Source: Aristolochia californica | Lineage: Eukaryota > Streptophyta > Magnoliopsida > Piperales > Aristolochiaceae | NCBI GenBank assembly: GCA_029961685.1 | Contig: JARWKL010000008.1 | Span: 25,369,119 to 25,433,118, forward strand | Direction of reading: 5' to 3' | Length of the DNA stretch: 64,000 bases | Part shown: positions 27,589-38,698 of the stretch, one piece after another | Numbering within the stretch: position 1 is the stretch's first letter | How the letters are laid out: each line of letters opens with the position of its first letter | Notes under the pieces: generated by a model | Databases searched by the model: none | The model's input: the letters and a program-made list of their open reading frames with translations, nothing else | What the model was told of the DNA's origin: nothing | Position numbers and translations under genes: made by a program

Positions 27589-29088
27589 AATGTAAGGGAA
27601 GCAAATTATTTCACGCACTAAAATGAACTCAAAAGTTTTGTAATTCATGTTTGGGAAATTCCACTAGTACAACCCCTAATAGCTTGGTAGAATTTTTTAT
27701 GAAAGAGACATCTAACTGATCCTAACTTGTTTTAAATGTGGTGGATATGCATGCCAGAAACATGTTAAGGATGGAAGTGACCTAATGATCCATAAATTTC
27801 AAGGAGTAGAAAAAATTAAATTCTCAAGTTAACGTGTGGTTGGATATTTACCAAAGCCAAACAACCCACTTTTTTACAATCCATAAAAATGATGGATACT
27901 TTTTGGAATTATCGCTCTCAGCATTTGTGCATTTCCATTTTGGATGTTCAAATTTTTTTGTTTCATATCCAAACTAGAGTTTTCACTCTCCTTTTTTCTT
28001 GTAAACATAAAAAGATATAAGGCAAATAGATCGCAACAAAATCAAAATTTTAGAGTTTAAATATGCAAAAAAATTTGAAAACTTTAGTAAATGTAAGTGA
28101 AGAAAATTAGTTCGCGTACTAAAAATGAACAGAAAAGTTTTGTTATCCATGTTTGGGAAATTCAATTAGTACAACCCCTAATAGCTTGGTGGACTTTTTT
28201 AGGAAAGATATTTCTAACTGATCCTAACATATTTTAAGCGAGGTGGATATGCATGCCAAAAACATGTTGAGGATGCAAGTGACCTAATGATCCAAAAATT
28301 TTAAGGAGTAGAAAAAACTAAATTTTCTAGTTAACGTGTGGTTGGATATTTACCAAAGCCAAACTACCCACTTTTTGCCATTCCTTAAAAATCACAGATA
28401 CTTTTGGAATTATCTCTCTCAGCATTTGTGCATTTCCATTTTGGATGTTCAATTTTTTTTTTCAGATCCAAACTGGAGTTTTATGTCTCCCATTTTCCTC
28501 ATAAACAAAAATGATATAAGGCAAATAGATCGCGACAAAATTAAAATTTCACAGTTTATGCATGCATAAAAATTTGAAAACTATAATAAATGTAAGTGAA
28601 GAAAATTATTTCACGCACTAAAAATGAACTCCAAACTTCTGTTATGCATGTTTGGGAAATTTGACTAGTACAACCCAAAATAGCTCGGAGGAATTTTATA
28701 GGAAAGAGACTTTTAACTAATCCTAACATGTTTCAAATGTGGTGGATATGCATGCCAGAAACATGTTAAGGATGCAAGTGACCTAATGATCCAAAAAATT
28801 TAAATAGTAGAAAAAACTAAATTCTCTAGTTAACACGTGTGGTTGGATATTTACCAGAGCCAAACAACCCACTTTTTGCCAATCCTTAAAAATCACAGAA
28901 ACTTTTTTGAATTATCTCTCTCAGCATTTGTGCATTTCCATTTATAAAGTTCAGTTTTTTATTCAGATCCAAACTTGAGTTTTCAATCTCCTATTTTTCT
29001 CATAAACAAAAAAGATATAAGGAAATAGATCGCAACAAAGTTAAAATTTTAGAGTTTATATATGCAAAATAATATGAAAACTATAATA
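27589..29088. repeat. HOR trimer S1 - S2/S3 hybrid - S4 (subtype a)
   Basis: Units at 27589, 28090 and 28589, exactly 1500 bp. Subtype a is marked by ttttaagcg in the hybrid and by aacacgtgtggttgg plus tttataaagttcag in S4. The hybrid carries gatatttc and aacatatt, as in every other S2/S3 hybrid, which suggests one founding exchange that was then amplified. Confidence 0.86.
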
Positions 29089-30589
29089 AATGTAAGTGAA
29101 GCAAATTATTTCACGCACTAAAATGAACTCCAAAGTTTTTTAATCCTTGTTTGGGAAATTCCACTAGTACAACCCCTAATAGCTTGGTGGAATTTTATTG
29201 GAAAGAGACTTCTAACTGATCCTAACATGTTTTAAATGTGGTGGATATGCATGCCAGAAACATGTTGAGGATGGAAGTCACCCAATGATCCATAAATTTC
29301 AAGGAGTAGAAAAAATTAAATTCTCAAGTTAACGTGTGGTTGGATATTTACCAGAGCCAAACAACCCACCTTTTTACAATCCTTAAAAATCACAGAAACT
29401 TTTTAGAATTATCTCTCTCAGTATTTGTGCATTTCCATTTTGGATGTTCAAATTTTTTTGTTTCAGATCCAAACTAGAGTTTTCACTCTCTCCTTTTTTC
29501 TCGTAAAGAAAAAAGATATAAGGCAAATAGATCGCAAAAAAATGAAAATTTTAGAGTTTAAGTATGCAAAAAAATTTGAAAACTATGGTAAATGTAAGTG
29601 AAGAAAATTATTTCACGTACTAAAAATGAACACAAAAGTTTTGTTATCCATGTTGGGGAAATTCGATTAGTACAACACCTAATTGCTTGGTGGAATTTTT
29701 TAGGAAAGAGATTTCTAACTGATCCTAGCATATTATAATTGTGGTGGATATGCATGCCAAAACATTTTGAGGTTGCAAGTGACCTAATGATCCAAAAATT
29801 TTAAGGAGTAGAAAAAACTAAATTCTCTAGTTAACGTGTGGTTGGATATTTACCAAAGCAAAACTACCCACTTTTTGCCAAACCTTAAAAATCACAGATA
29901 CTTTTGGAATTATCTCTCTCAGCATTTGGGCATTTCCATTTTGGATGTTCAATTTTTTTTTTTCATATCCAAACTGGAGTTTACTCTCTCCCATTTTTCT
30001 CGTAAACAAAAATGATATAAGGCAAATAGATCGCAACAAAATGAAAATTTTAGAGTTTATGTATGCAAAAAAAATTAAAAACTATTATACATGTAAGTGA
30101 AGAAAATTATTTCACACACTAAAAATGAACTCCAAACTTTCGTTATCCATGTTTGGGAAATTCGAGTAGTACAACCCCTAATGGCTCGGAAGAATTTTAT
30201 AGGAAAGAGACTTCTAACTTGTCCTAACATGTTTTCAATGTGGTGGATATGCATGCCAGGATCATGTTGAGGATGGCGTAACCTAATGACCCAAAAATTT
30301 TAAGCAGTAGAAAAAAACTAAATTGTTTAGTTAACGTGTGGTCGGATATTTACCAAAGCCAAAGAACCCACTTTTTGCCAATCTTTAAAAATCACAGATA
30401 CTTTTCTGAATTATCTCTCTCAGCATTTGTGCATTTCCATTTTGGAAGTTCAGTTTTTTTTTTTCAGATCCAAACTTGAGTTTTCAATCTCCCATTTTTC
30501 TCATAAACAAAAAAGATATAAGGAAATAGATTGCAACAAAGTGAAAATTTTAGAGTTTATATATGCAAAATAATATGAAAACTATAATA
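29089..30589. repeat. HOR trimer S1 - S2/S3 hybrid - S4 (subtype b)
   Basis: Units at 29089, 29591 and 30090, 1501 bp. Subtype b is marked by catattataattg in the hybrid and by atcatgttgagg with acttttctgaatt in S4. Together with the preceding subtype-a trimer it forms a six-unit 3.0-kb a-b pair that recurs at 32579-35534. Confidence 0.86.
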
Positions 30590-32082
30590 AATGTAAGTGA
30601 AGCAAATTATTTCACGCACTAAAATGAACTCCAAAGTTTTGTAATCCAAGTTTCGAAAATTCCACTAGCACAACCCCTAATAGCTTGGTGGAATTTTATA
30701 GGAAAGAGACTTCTTACTGATCCTAACATGTTTTAAATGTGGTGGATATGCATGCCAGAAACATGTTGAAGATGGAAGTGACTTAATGATCCATAAATTT
30801 CAAGGACTAGAAAAAATTAAATTCTCAAGTTAACGTGTGGTTAGATATTTACCAGAGCCAAACAACCCATTTTTTGCAAATCCTTAAAAATCACAAATAA
30901 TTTTTGGAATTATCTCTCTCAGCATTTTTGCATTTCCATTTTGGAAGTTCAGATTTTTTTTCAGATCCAGATTTGACTTTTCACTCTCCCAATTTTGCCA
31001 TAAATAAAAAAGATATAAGGCAAATAGATCGCAACAAAGTGAAACTTTTATAGTTTTTGTGTGCAAAAAAATATGAAAACTATAATAAATGTAAGTGAAG
31101 CAAATTATATCAAGCACTAAAATGAACTCCAAAGTTTTGTAATCCATGTTTGGGAAATTCCAATAGTACAACCCTAAATAGATTGGTGGAATTTTATAGG
31201 AAAGAGACTTCTAACTGACCCTAACATATTTTAAATGTGGTGGATATGCATGCCAAAAACATGTTGAGGATGCAAGTGACCTAATGATCCAAAAATTTTA
31301 AGGAGTAGAAAAAATAAAATTCTCTAGTTAACGTGTGGTTGGATATTTACCAAAGCAAAACTACCCACTTTTTGCCAGTCCTTAAAAATCATAGATACTT
31401 TTGGAATTATCTCACTCAGCATTTGTGCTTTTCCATTTTGGATGTTCAATTTTTTTTTTCAGATCCAAACTGGTGTTTTCTCTCTCCCATTTTTCTCCTA
31501 AACAAAAATGATATAAGGAAAATAGATCGCAACAAAATAAAAATTTTAGAGTTTACGCATGCATAAAAATTTGAAAACTATAATAAATGTAAGTGAAGAA
31601 AATTATTTCACACATTAAAAATGAATTCCAAACTTTTGTTATCCATGTTTGGGAAATTCGATTAGTACAACCCCTACTAGCTCGGTGGAATTTTTTAGGA
31701 AAGAGACTTCGAACTGATCCTAACATGTTTTAAATGTGGTGGATATGCATGCCAGAAACATGTTGAGGATGCAAGTGACCTAATGATCCAAAAACTTTAA
31801 GGAGTAGAAAAAACTAAATTCTCTAGTTAACATGCGGTTGGATATTTACCAGAGCCATACAACCCACTTTTTGCCAATCCCTAAAAATCACATATACTTT
31901 TGGGAATTATCTCTCTCAGCATTTGTGCATTTCCATTTTGGAAGTTAAGTTTTTTTTCAGGTCCAAACTTTAGTTTTCAATCTCCCATTTTTTTCATAAA
32001 CAAAAAAGATAAAAGGAAATAGATCGCAACAAAGTGAAAATTTTAGAGTTTATATATGCAAAATAATACGAAAAATATAATA
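30590..32082. repeat. HOR variant S1/S2 hybrid - S3 - S4
   Basis: Units at 30590 (S1 head gaagcaaattatttcacgc; S2 tail with cccattttttgcaaatcc, tttttgcatttcc and caaagtg), 31088 (S3) and 31586 (S4). The hybrid is the joint of the nine-unit duplication. Its head pairs with 35535 (both read gaagtgacttaatgatcc) and its tail pairs with the S2 unit at 26099. Confidence 0.84.
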
Positions 32083-32578
32083 ATTGTAAGGGAACCAAAT
32101 TATTTCACGCACTAAAATGAACTCAAAAATTTTGTAATTCATGTTTGGGAAATTCCACTAGTACAACCCCTAATAGCTTGGTAGAATTTTATAGGAAAGA
32201 GACATCTAACTGATCCTAACATGTTTTAAATGTGGTGGATATGCATGCCAGAAACTTGTTGAGGATGGAAGTGACCTAATGATCCATAAATTTCAAGGAG
32301 TAGAAAAAATTAAATTCTCAAGTTAACGTGTGGTTGGATATTTACCAAAGCCAAACAACCCACTTTTTGCCAATCATTAAAAATCACAAACACTTTTTGA
32401 AAATATCTCTCTCAACATTTTTGTATTTCCATTTTGGAAGTTCATTTTTTTTTTCAGATCCAAACTTGAGTTTTCAATCTCCCATTTTTCTCATAAAAAA
32501 ACAGATATAAGGAAATAGATCGCAACAAAGTGAAAATTTTAGAGTTTATATATGCAAAATAATATGAAAACTATAATA
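32083..32578. repeat. Single S1/S4 hybrid unit
   Basis: The S1-type head (gggaaccaaattatttcacgc, ttccactag) pairs with the 27589 unit, sharing gtaattcatg and gacatctaac. The tail is S4 (ggaagttcat, caatctccc, aaggaaatag, gcaaaataatatg). It can be read as a whole HOR copy collapsed to one unit, and it accounts for the extra ~0.5 kb in copy 2 of the nine-unit duplication. Confidence 0.82.
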
Positions 32579-34035
32579 AATGTAAGTGAAGCAAATTATT
32601 TCACGCACTAAAATGAACTTCAAAGTTTTGTAATCCATGTTTGGGAAATTCCACTAGTACAACCCTAATAGATCGGAGGAATTTTATAGGAAAGAGACTT
32701 CTAACTGATCCTAACATGTTTTAAATGTGGTGGATATGCATGCCAGAAACATGTTAAGGATGGAAGTGTCCTAATGATCCATACATTTCAAGGAGTAGAA
32801 AAAATTAAATTCTCAAGTTAACGTGTGGTTGGATATTTACCAAAGCCAAAAAACCCACTTTTTTACAATCCTTAAAAATGATTGATACTTTTTGGAATTA
32901 TCTCTCTCAGTATTTGTGCATTTCCATTTTGGATGTTCAAATTTTTTTGTTTCAGATCAAAACTAGAGTTTTCACTCTCTCCTTTTTTCTTGTAAAGAAA
33001 AAAGATATAAGGCAAATAGATCGCAACAAAATGAAAATTTTAGAGTTTAAGTATGCAAAAAAATATGAAAACTATAGTAAATGAAAGTGAAGAAAATTAT
33101 TTCGCGTACTAAAAATGAACACAAAAGTTTTGTTATCCATGTTTGGGAAATTCAATTAGTACAACCCCTAATAGCTTGGCGGAACTTTTTAGGAAAGAGA
33201 TTTGTAGCTGATCCTAACATATTTTAAGCGTGGTGGATATGCATGCCAAAAACATGTTGAGGATGCATTCTCAAGTTAACGTGTGGTTGGATATTTACCA
33301 AAGCCAAACTACCCACTATTTGCCATTCCTTAAAAATCACAGATACTTTTGGAATTATCTCTCTTAGCATTTGTGCATTTCCATTTTGGATGTTCAATTT
33401 TTTTTTTTTCAGATCCAAATTGGAGTTTTCTCTCTCCCATTTTCCTTGTAAACAAAAATGATATAAGGCATATAGATAGCGACAAAATTAAAATTTTAGA
33501 GTTTATGTATGCAAAAAAAATTGAAAACTATAATAAATGTAAGTGAAGAAAATTATTTCACGCACTAAAAATGAACTCCAAACTTCTGTTATCCATGTTT
33601 GGGAAATTCGATTAGTACAACCCCAAATAGCTCGGAGGAATTTTATAGGAAAGAGACTTCTAACTGATCCGAACATGTTTTAAATGTGGTGGATATCCAT
33701 GCCAGAAACATGTTAAGGATGGCAGTGACCTAATGATCAAAAAATTTTAAGGAGTAGAAAAAACTAAATTCTCTAGTTAACACGTGTGGTTGAATATTTA
33801 CCAGAGCCAAACAACCCACTTTTTGGCAATTCTTAAAAATCACAGAAACGTTTTTGAATTATCTCTTTCAGCATTGGTGCATTTCCATTTATGAAGTTCA
33901 GTTTTTTTTTCAGATCCAAACTTGAGTTTTCAATCTCCCATTTTTCTCATAAACAAAAAAGATATAAGGAAATAGATCGCAACAAAGTTAAAATTTTAGA
34001 GTTTATATATGAAAAATAATATGAAAACTATAATA
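32579..34035. repeat. HOR trimer S1 - S2/S3 hybrid - S4 (subtype a, deleted)
   Basis: Units at 32579, 33080 and 33536. The middle unit is only 456 bp. Near 33268 the sequence jumps from gttgaggatgca to ttctcaagttaacg, dropping about 43 bp that normally holds gacctaatgatcc and the gagtagaaaaa stretch. Subtype-a marks ttttaagcg and aacacgtgtggttg are present, matching 27589-29088 and also 15168-16664. Confidence 0.86.
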
Positions 34036-35534
34036 AATGTATGAGAAGCAAATTATTTCATGCACTAAAATGAACTCCAAAGTTTTGTAATCCATGTTTG
34101 GGAAATTCCACTAGCACAACCCCTAATAGCTTGGTGGAATTTTATTGGAAAGAGACTTCTAACTGATCCTAACATGTTTTAAATGTGGTGGATATGCATG
34201 CCAGAAACATGTTGAGGATGGAAGTGACCCAATGATCCATAAATTTCAAAGAGTAGAAAAAATTAAATTCTCAAGTTAACGTGTGGTTGGATATTTACCA
34301 GAGCCAAACAACCCACTTTTTTACAATCCTTAAAAATCACAGAAACTTTTTAGAATTATCTCTCTCAGTATTTGTGCATTTCCATTTTGGATGTTCAAAT
34401 TTTTTTGTTTTAGATCCAAACTAGAGTTTTCACTCTCTCCTTTTTTCTCGTAAACAAAAAAGATATAAGGCAAATAGATCGCAACAAAATGAAAATTTTA
34501 GAGTTTAAGTATGCAAAAAATTTTTAAAACTATAGCAAATGTAAGTGAAGAAAATTATTTCACGTACTAAAAATGAACACAAAATTTTTGTTATCCATGT
34601 TTGGGAAATTCGATTAGTACAAGACCTAATAGCTTGGTGGAATTTTTTAGGAAAGAGATTTCTAACTGATCCTAACATATTATAATTGTGGTGGATATGC
34701 ATGCCAAAAACATGTTGAGGATGCAAGTGACCTAATGATCCAAAAATTTTAACGAGTAGAAAAAACTAAATTCTCTAGTTAACGTGTGGTTGGATATTTA
34801 CCAAATCAAAACTACCCACTATTTGCCAATCCTTAAAAATCACAGATACTTTTGGAATTATCTCTCTCAACATTTGTGCATTTCCATTTTGGATGTTCAA
34901 TTTTTTTTTTCATATCCAAACTGGAGTTTACACTCTCCCATTTTTCTCGTAAACAAGAATGATATAAGGCAAATAGTTCGCAACAAAATTAAAATTTTAG
35001 AGTTTAAGTATGCAAAAAAAATTGAAAACTATTATACATGTAAGTGAAGAAAATAATTTCACGCACTAAAAATGAACTCCAAACTTTCGTTATCCATGTT
35101 TGGGAAATTCGATTACTACAACCTCTAATAGCTCAGAGGAATTTTATAGGAAAGAGACTTCTAACTGATCCTAACATGTTTTAAATGTGGTGGATATGCA
35201 TGCTAGAATCATGTTGAGGATGCAAGTGACCTAATGATCCAAAAATTTTAAGGAGTAGAAAAAACTAAATTCTCTAGTTAACGTGTGGTTGGATATTTAC
35301 CAGAGCCAATCAACCCACTTTTTGCCAATCCTTAAAAATCACAGATACTTTTCTGAATTATCTCTCTCAGCGTTTGTGCATTTCCTTTTTGGAAGTTTAG
35401 TTTTTTTTTCAGATCCAAACTTGAGTTTTCAATCTCCCATTTTTCTCATAAGCAAAAAGGATCTAAGGAAAAAGATTGGAACAAAGTGAAAATTTTAGAG
35501 TTTATATATGCAAAATAATATGAAAACTATAATA
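34036..35534. repeat. HOR trimer S1 - S2/S3 hybrid - S4 (subtype b)
   Basis: Units at 34036, 34538 and 35037, 1499 bp, pairing with 29089-30589. Shared marks include ccactagcac-like heads in this cluster, catattataattg in the hybrid, and atcatgttgagg with acttttctgaatt in S4. Confidence 0.86.
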
Positions 35535-36036
35535 AATGTAAGTGAAGCAAATTATTTCACGCACTAAAATGAACTCCAAAGTTTTGTAATCCATGTTTGG
35601 GAAATTCCACTAGTACAACCCCTAATAGCTTGGTGGAATTTTATAGGAAAGAGACTTCTAACTGATCCTAACATGTTTTAAATGTGGTGGATATGCATGC
35701 AAGAAACATGTTGAGGATGGAAGTGACTTAATGATCCATAAATTTCAAGGAGTAGAAAAAATTAAATTCTCAAGTTAACGTGTGGTTGGATATTTACCAG
35801 AGCCAAACAACCCACTTTTTTACAATCCTTAAAAATCACAGATACTTTTTAGAATTATCTCTCTCAGCATTTGTGCATTTCCATTTTTGATGTTCAAATT
35901 TTTTTGTTTCAGATCCAAACTAGAGTTTTCACTCTCTCCTTTTTTCTCGTAAACAAAAAAGATATAAGGCAAATAGATCGCAACAAAATGAAAATTTTAG
36001 AGTTTAAGTATGCAAAAAAATTTGAAAACTATAGTA
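35535..36036. repeat. Reference satellite unit with landmarks (class S1)
   Basis: This unit has few private changes and serves as a guide to all the others. GTAAGT lies at 35538-35543. Palindromes AACATGTT lie at 35670-35677 and 35705-35712, with the palindromic core ATGCATGC at 35693-35700 between them. A near-copy of the unit start, gatggaagtga, begins at 35716; other units read gatgcaagtga. A T-tract broken by one G and ending in CAG spans 35899-35912. An A-rich stretch follows at 35951-35970. Unit ends are set at aatgta by convention; a circular permutation would be equally valid. Confidence 0.9.
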
Positions 36037-37032
36037 AATGTAAGTGAAGAAAATTATTTAACATACTAAAAATGAACACAAAAGTTTTGTTATCCATGTT
36101 TGGGAAATTCGATTAGTACAACACCTAATAGCTTGGTGGAATTTTTTAGGAAAGAGATTTCTAACTGATCCTAACATATTATAATTGTGGTGGATATGCA
36201 TGCCAAAAACATGTTGGGGATGCAAGTGACCTAATGATCCAAAAATTTTAAGGAGTAGAAAAAACTAAATTCTCTAGTTAACGTGTGGTTGGATATTTAC
36301 CAAAGCCAAACTACCCACTTTTTGCCAATCCTTAAAAATCATAGATACTTTTGAAATTATCTCTCTCAGCATTTGTGCATTTCCATTTTGGATGTTCAAT
36401 TTTATTTTTCAGATCCAAACTGGAGTTTTCTCTCTCCCATTTTTCTCGTAAAGAAAAGTGATATAAGGCAAATAGATCGCAACAAAATGAAAATTTTAGA
36501 GTTTATGTATGCAAAAAAATATGAAAACTTTAATAAATGTAAGTGAATAAAATTATTTCACGCACTAAAAATGAACTCCTAACTTTTGTTATCCATGTTT
36601 GGGAAATTCGATTAGTACAACTCCTAATAGCTCGGTGGAATTTTATAGGAAAGAGATTTCTAACTGATCCTAACATGTTTTAAATGTGGTCGATATGCAT
36701 GCCAGAAACTTGTTGAGGATGCAAGTGACCTAATGATCCAAAAATTTTAAGGAGTAGAAAAAACTAAATTCTCTAGTTAACGTGTGGTTGGATATTTACC
36801 AAAGCCAAACAACCTACTTTTTGCCAATCCTTAAAAATCACAGATACTTTTTGGAATGTTCTCTCTCAGCATTTGTGCATTTCCATTTTGGAAGTTCTGT
36901 TTTTTTTTCAGATCCAAACTTGAGTTTTCAATCTCCCTTTTTTCTCATAAACAAAAAAGATATCAGGAAATAGATCGCAACAAAGTGAAAATTTTAGAGT
37001 TTATGTATGAAAATAATATGAAAACTATAATA
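35535..37032. repeat. HOR trimer S1 - S2/S3 hybrid - S4
   Basis: Units at 35535, 36037 and 36536, 1498 bp. The hybrid carries the subtype-b mark catattataattg, but the S4 unit lacks the acttttctgaatt variant, so it is a sister of subtype b and not a plain copy. The head of 35535 shares gacttaatgatcc with the 30590 unit. Confidence 0.86.
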
Positions 37033-38516
37033 AATGTAAGTGAAGCAAATTATTTCACACACTAAAATGAACTCCAAAGTTTTGTAATCCATGTTTGGGA
37101 AATTCCACAAGTACAACCCCTAATAGCTTGGTGGAATTTTATAGGAAAGAGACTTCTAACTGATCCTAACATGTTTTAAATCTAGTGGATATGCATGCTA
37201 GAAACACGTTGAGGATGGAAGTGACCTAATGATCCATAAATTTCAAGGAGTAGAAAAAATTAAATTCTCAAGTTAATGTGTGGTTGGATATTCACCAAAG
37301 CCAAACTACCCACATTTTTACAATCCTTAAAAATCACAGATACTTTTTAGAATTATCTCTCTCAGCATTTGTGGATTTCCATTTTGGATGTTCAAATTTT
37401 TTTGTTTCATATCCAAACTAGAGTTTTCACTCTCCTTTTTTCTGGTAAACAAAAAAGATATAAGGCAAATAGATCGCAAGAAAATGAAAGTTTTAGAGTT
37501 TAAGTATGCAAAAAAATTTGAAAACTATAATAAATGTAAGTGAAGAAAATTATTTCACGCACTAAAAATGAACACAAAAGTTTTGTTATCCTTGTTTGGA
37601 AAATTCGATTAGTACAACCCCTTATTGCTTGATGGAATTTTTTAGGAAAGAGACTTCTAACTGATCCTAACATGTTTTAAATTTGGTGGATATGCAGGCC
37701 AGAAACATCTTGAGAATGAAAGTGACCTAATGATCCAAAAATTTGTAGGAGTACAAAAAAATAAATTCTCAAGTTAAAGTGTGTTACCATAGCCAAAGAA
37801 CCCACCTTTTGCCAATCCTTGAAAATCACAAATACTTTTTGGAATTATCTCTCAGCATTTTTGCATTTCCATTTTGGAAGTTCAGTTTTTTTTTAATATC
37901 CAAATTTGAGTTTTCACTCTCCCATTTTTGTCATAAAAAAAAGATATAAGGCAAATAGATCGCAACAAAGTGAAAATTTTAGAGTTTATGTGTGCAAAAC
38001 AATATGAAAACTATAATAAATGTAAGTGAAAAAAATTATTTATAGCACTAAAATGAACTCCAAAGTTTTGTAATCCATTTTATGGAAATTCCAATAGTAC
38101 AACCCTAAATAGCTTGGTGGAATTTTATAGGAAAGAGACTTCTGACTGATCCTAACATATTTTAAATGTGGTGGATATGCATGCAAGAAACATGTTGAGG
38201 AAGCAAGTGACCTAATGATCCAAAAATTTTAAGGAGTAGAAAAAATTAAATTCTCTAGTTAATGTGTGGTTGGATATTTACCAAAGCCAAACTACCAACT
38301 TTTTGCCAATCCTTAAAAATCATAGATACTTTTGGAATTATCTCTCTCAGCATTTGTGCATTTCGATTTTGGATGTTCAAATTTTTTTTTCAGATCAAAA
38401 CTTGAGTTTTCTCTTTCCCATTTTTCTCTTAAATAAAAATGATATAAGGCAAATAGCTCGCAACAAAATGAAAATTTTGGAGTTGATGTATGCAAAAAAA
38501 ATTGAAAACTATAATA
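37033..38516. repeat. HOR block S1 - S2 - S3E
   Basis: Units at 37033 (S1), 37533 (S2, 486 bp, lacking part of gtgtggttggatattt near 37790) and 38019 (S3E: gccaaactaccaac, gatcaaaacttgag, atagctcgc). S3E leads directly into the 1.68-kb composite HOR, as it also does near 60.4-60.9 kb. Confidence 0.84.
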
Positions 38517-38698
38517 AATATAAGTGAAGAAAATTATTTCACGCACTAAAAATGAACACAAAAGTTTTGTTATCCACGTTTGGAAAATTCGATTAGTACA
38601 ACCCCTAATAGCTTGGTGGAATTTTAGAGGAAAGAGACTTCTAACTGATCCTAACAAGTTTTAAATGTGCAGGATATGCATGCCAGAAACATGTTGAG
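38517..38698. repeat. Short unit T1 (182 bp)
   Basis: The unit runs normally from aatataagtgaag to gttgagaatgcaagtg, then continues into a fresh unit start (aagaaaattatttgacg). The joint lies where the internal motif gaatgcaagtgacc resembles the unit start aatgtaagtgaag. The same joint recurs at 40379, 42063, 43243, 44923 and 61036, so it arose once and was copied. Confidence 0.88.

Larger units (their letters stand above)
26345..30835. repeat. Nine-unit tandem duplication, copy 1
   Basis: A segment of nine units (~4.49 kb) from the second half of the 26099 unit to the head of the 30590 unit is repeated next to itself. Paired units: 26099/30590 (tails), 26597/31088, 27090/31586, 27589/32083 (heads), then 27589/32579, 28090/33080, 28589/33536, 29089/34036, 29591/34538 and 30090/35037. 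Ends are approximate because they fall inside homologous sequence. Confidence 0.8.
30836..35760. repeat. Nine-unit tandem duplication, copy 2
   Basis: Second copy, about 0.45 kb longer. It contains an extra S1/S4 hybrid unit (32083-32578) and has a ~43-bp deletion at about 33268. The pairing offset is about 4.49 kb before the extra unit, 4.99 kb after it and 4.95 kb past the deletion. Ordered private variants shared with copy 1 include ctcactcagc, gacatctaac, cgcgtact, aacacgtgtggttg, acttttctgaatt and atcatgttgagg. Confidence 0.8.

Noticed and set aside
33609..33640. Possible CENP-B box near ttcgattagtacaacccc
   Set aside because: It shares only TTCG with the mammalian CENP-B box pattern; the required A and the CGGG at set spacing are absent.
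35283..35489. Recurring + strand open frame of 60-95 codons, typically beginning MWLDIYQSQTTHFLP
   Set aside because: It exists only because the satellite unit repeats. It mostly needs a GTG start, is broken by T-tract length changes in many units, begins and ends at different places, has a composition driven by poly-T and poly-A, and resembles no protein family I know.
38313..38657. Recurring - strand open frame of 60-114 codons, typically beginning MLGSVRSLFPIKFHQAIRG
   Set aside because: Same reasoning: it is the reverse reading of the unit head running into the previous unit's tail. It appears in a minority of units and frameshifts freely between copies, with no sign of selection for coding.
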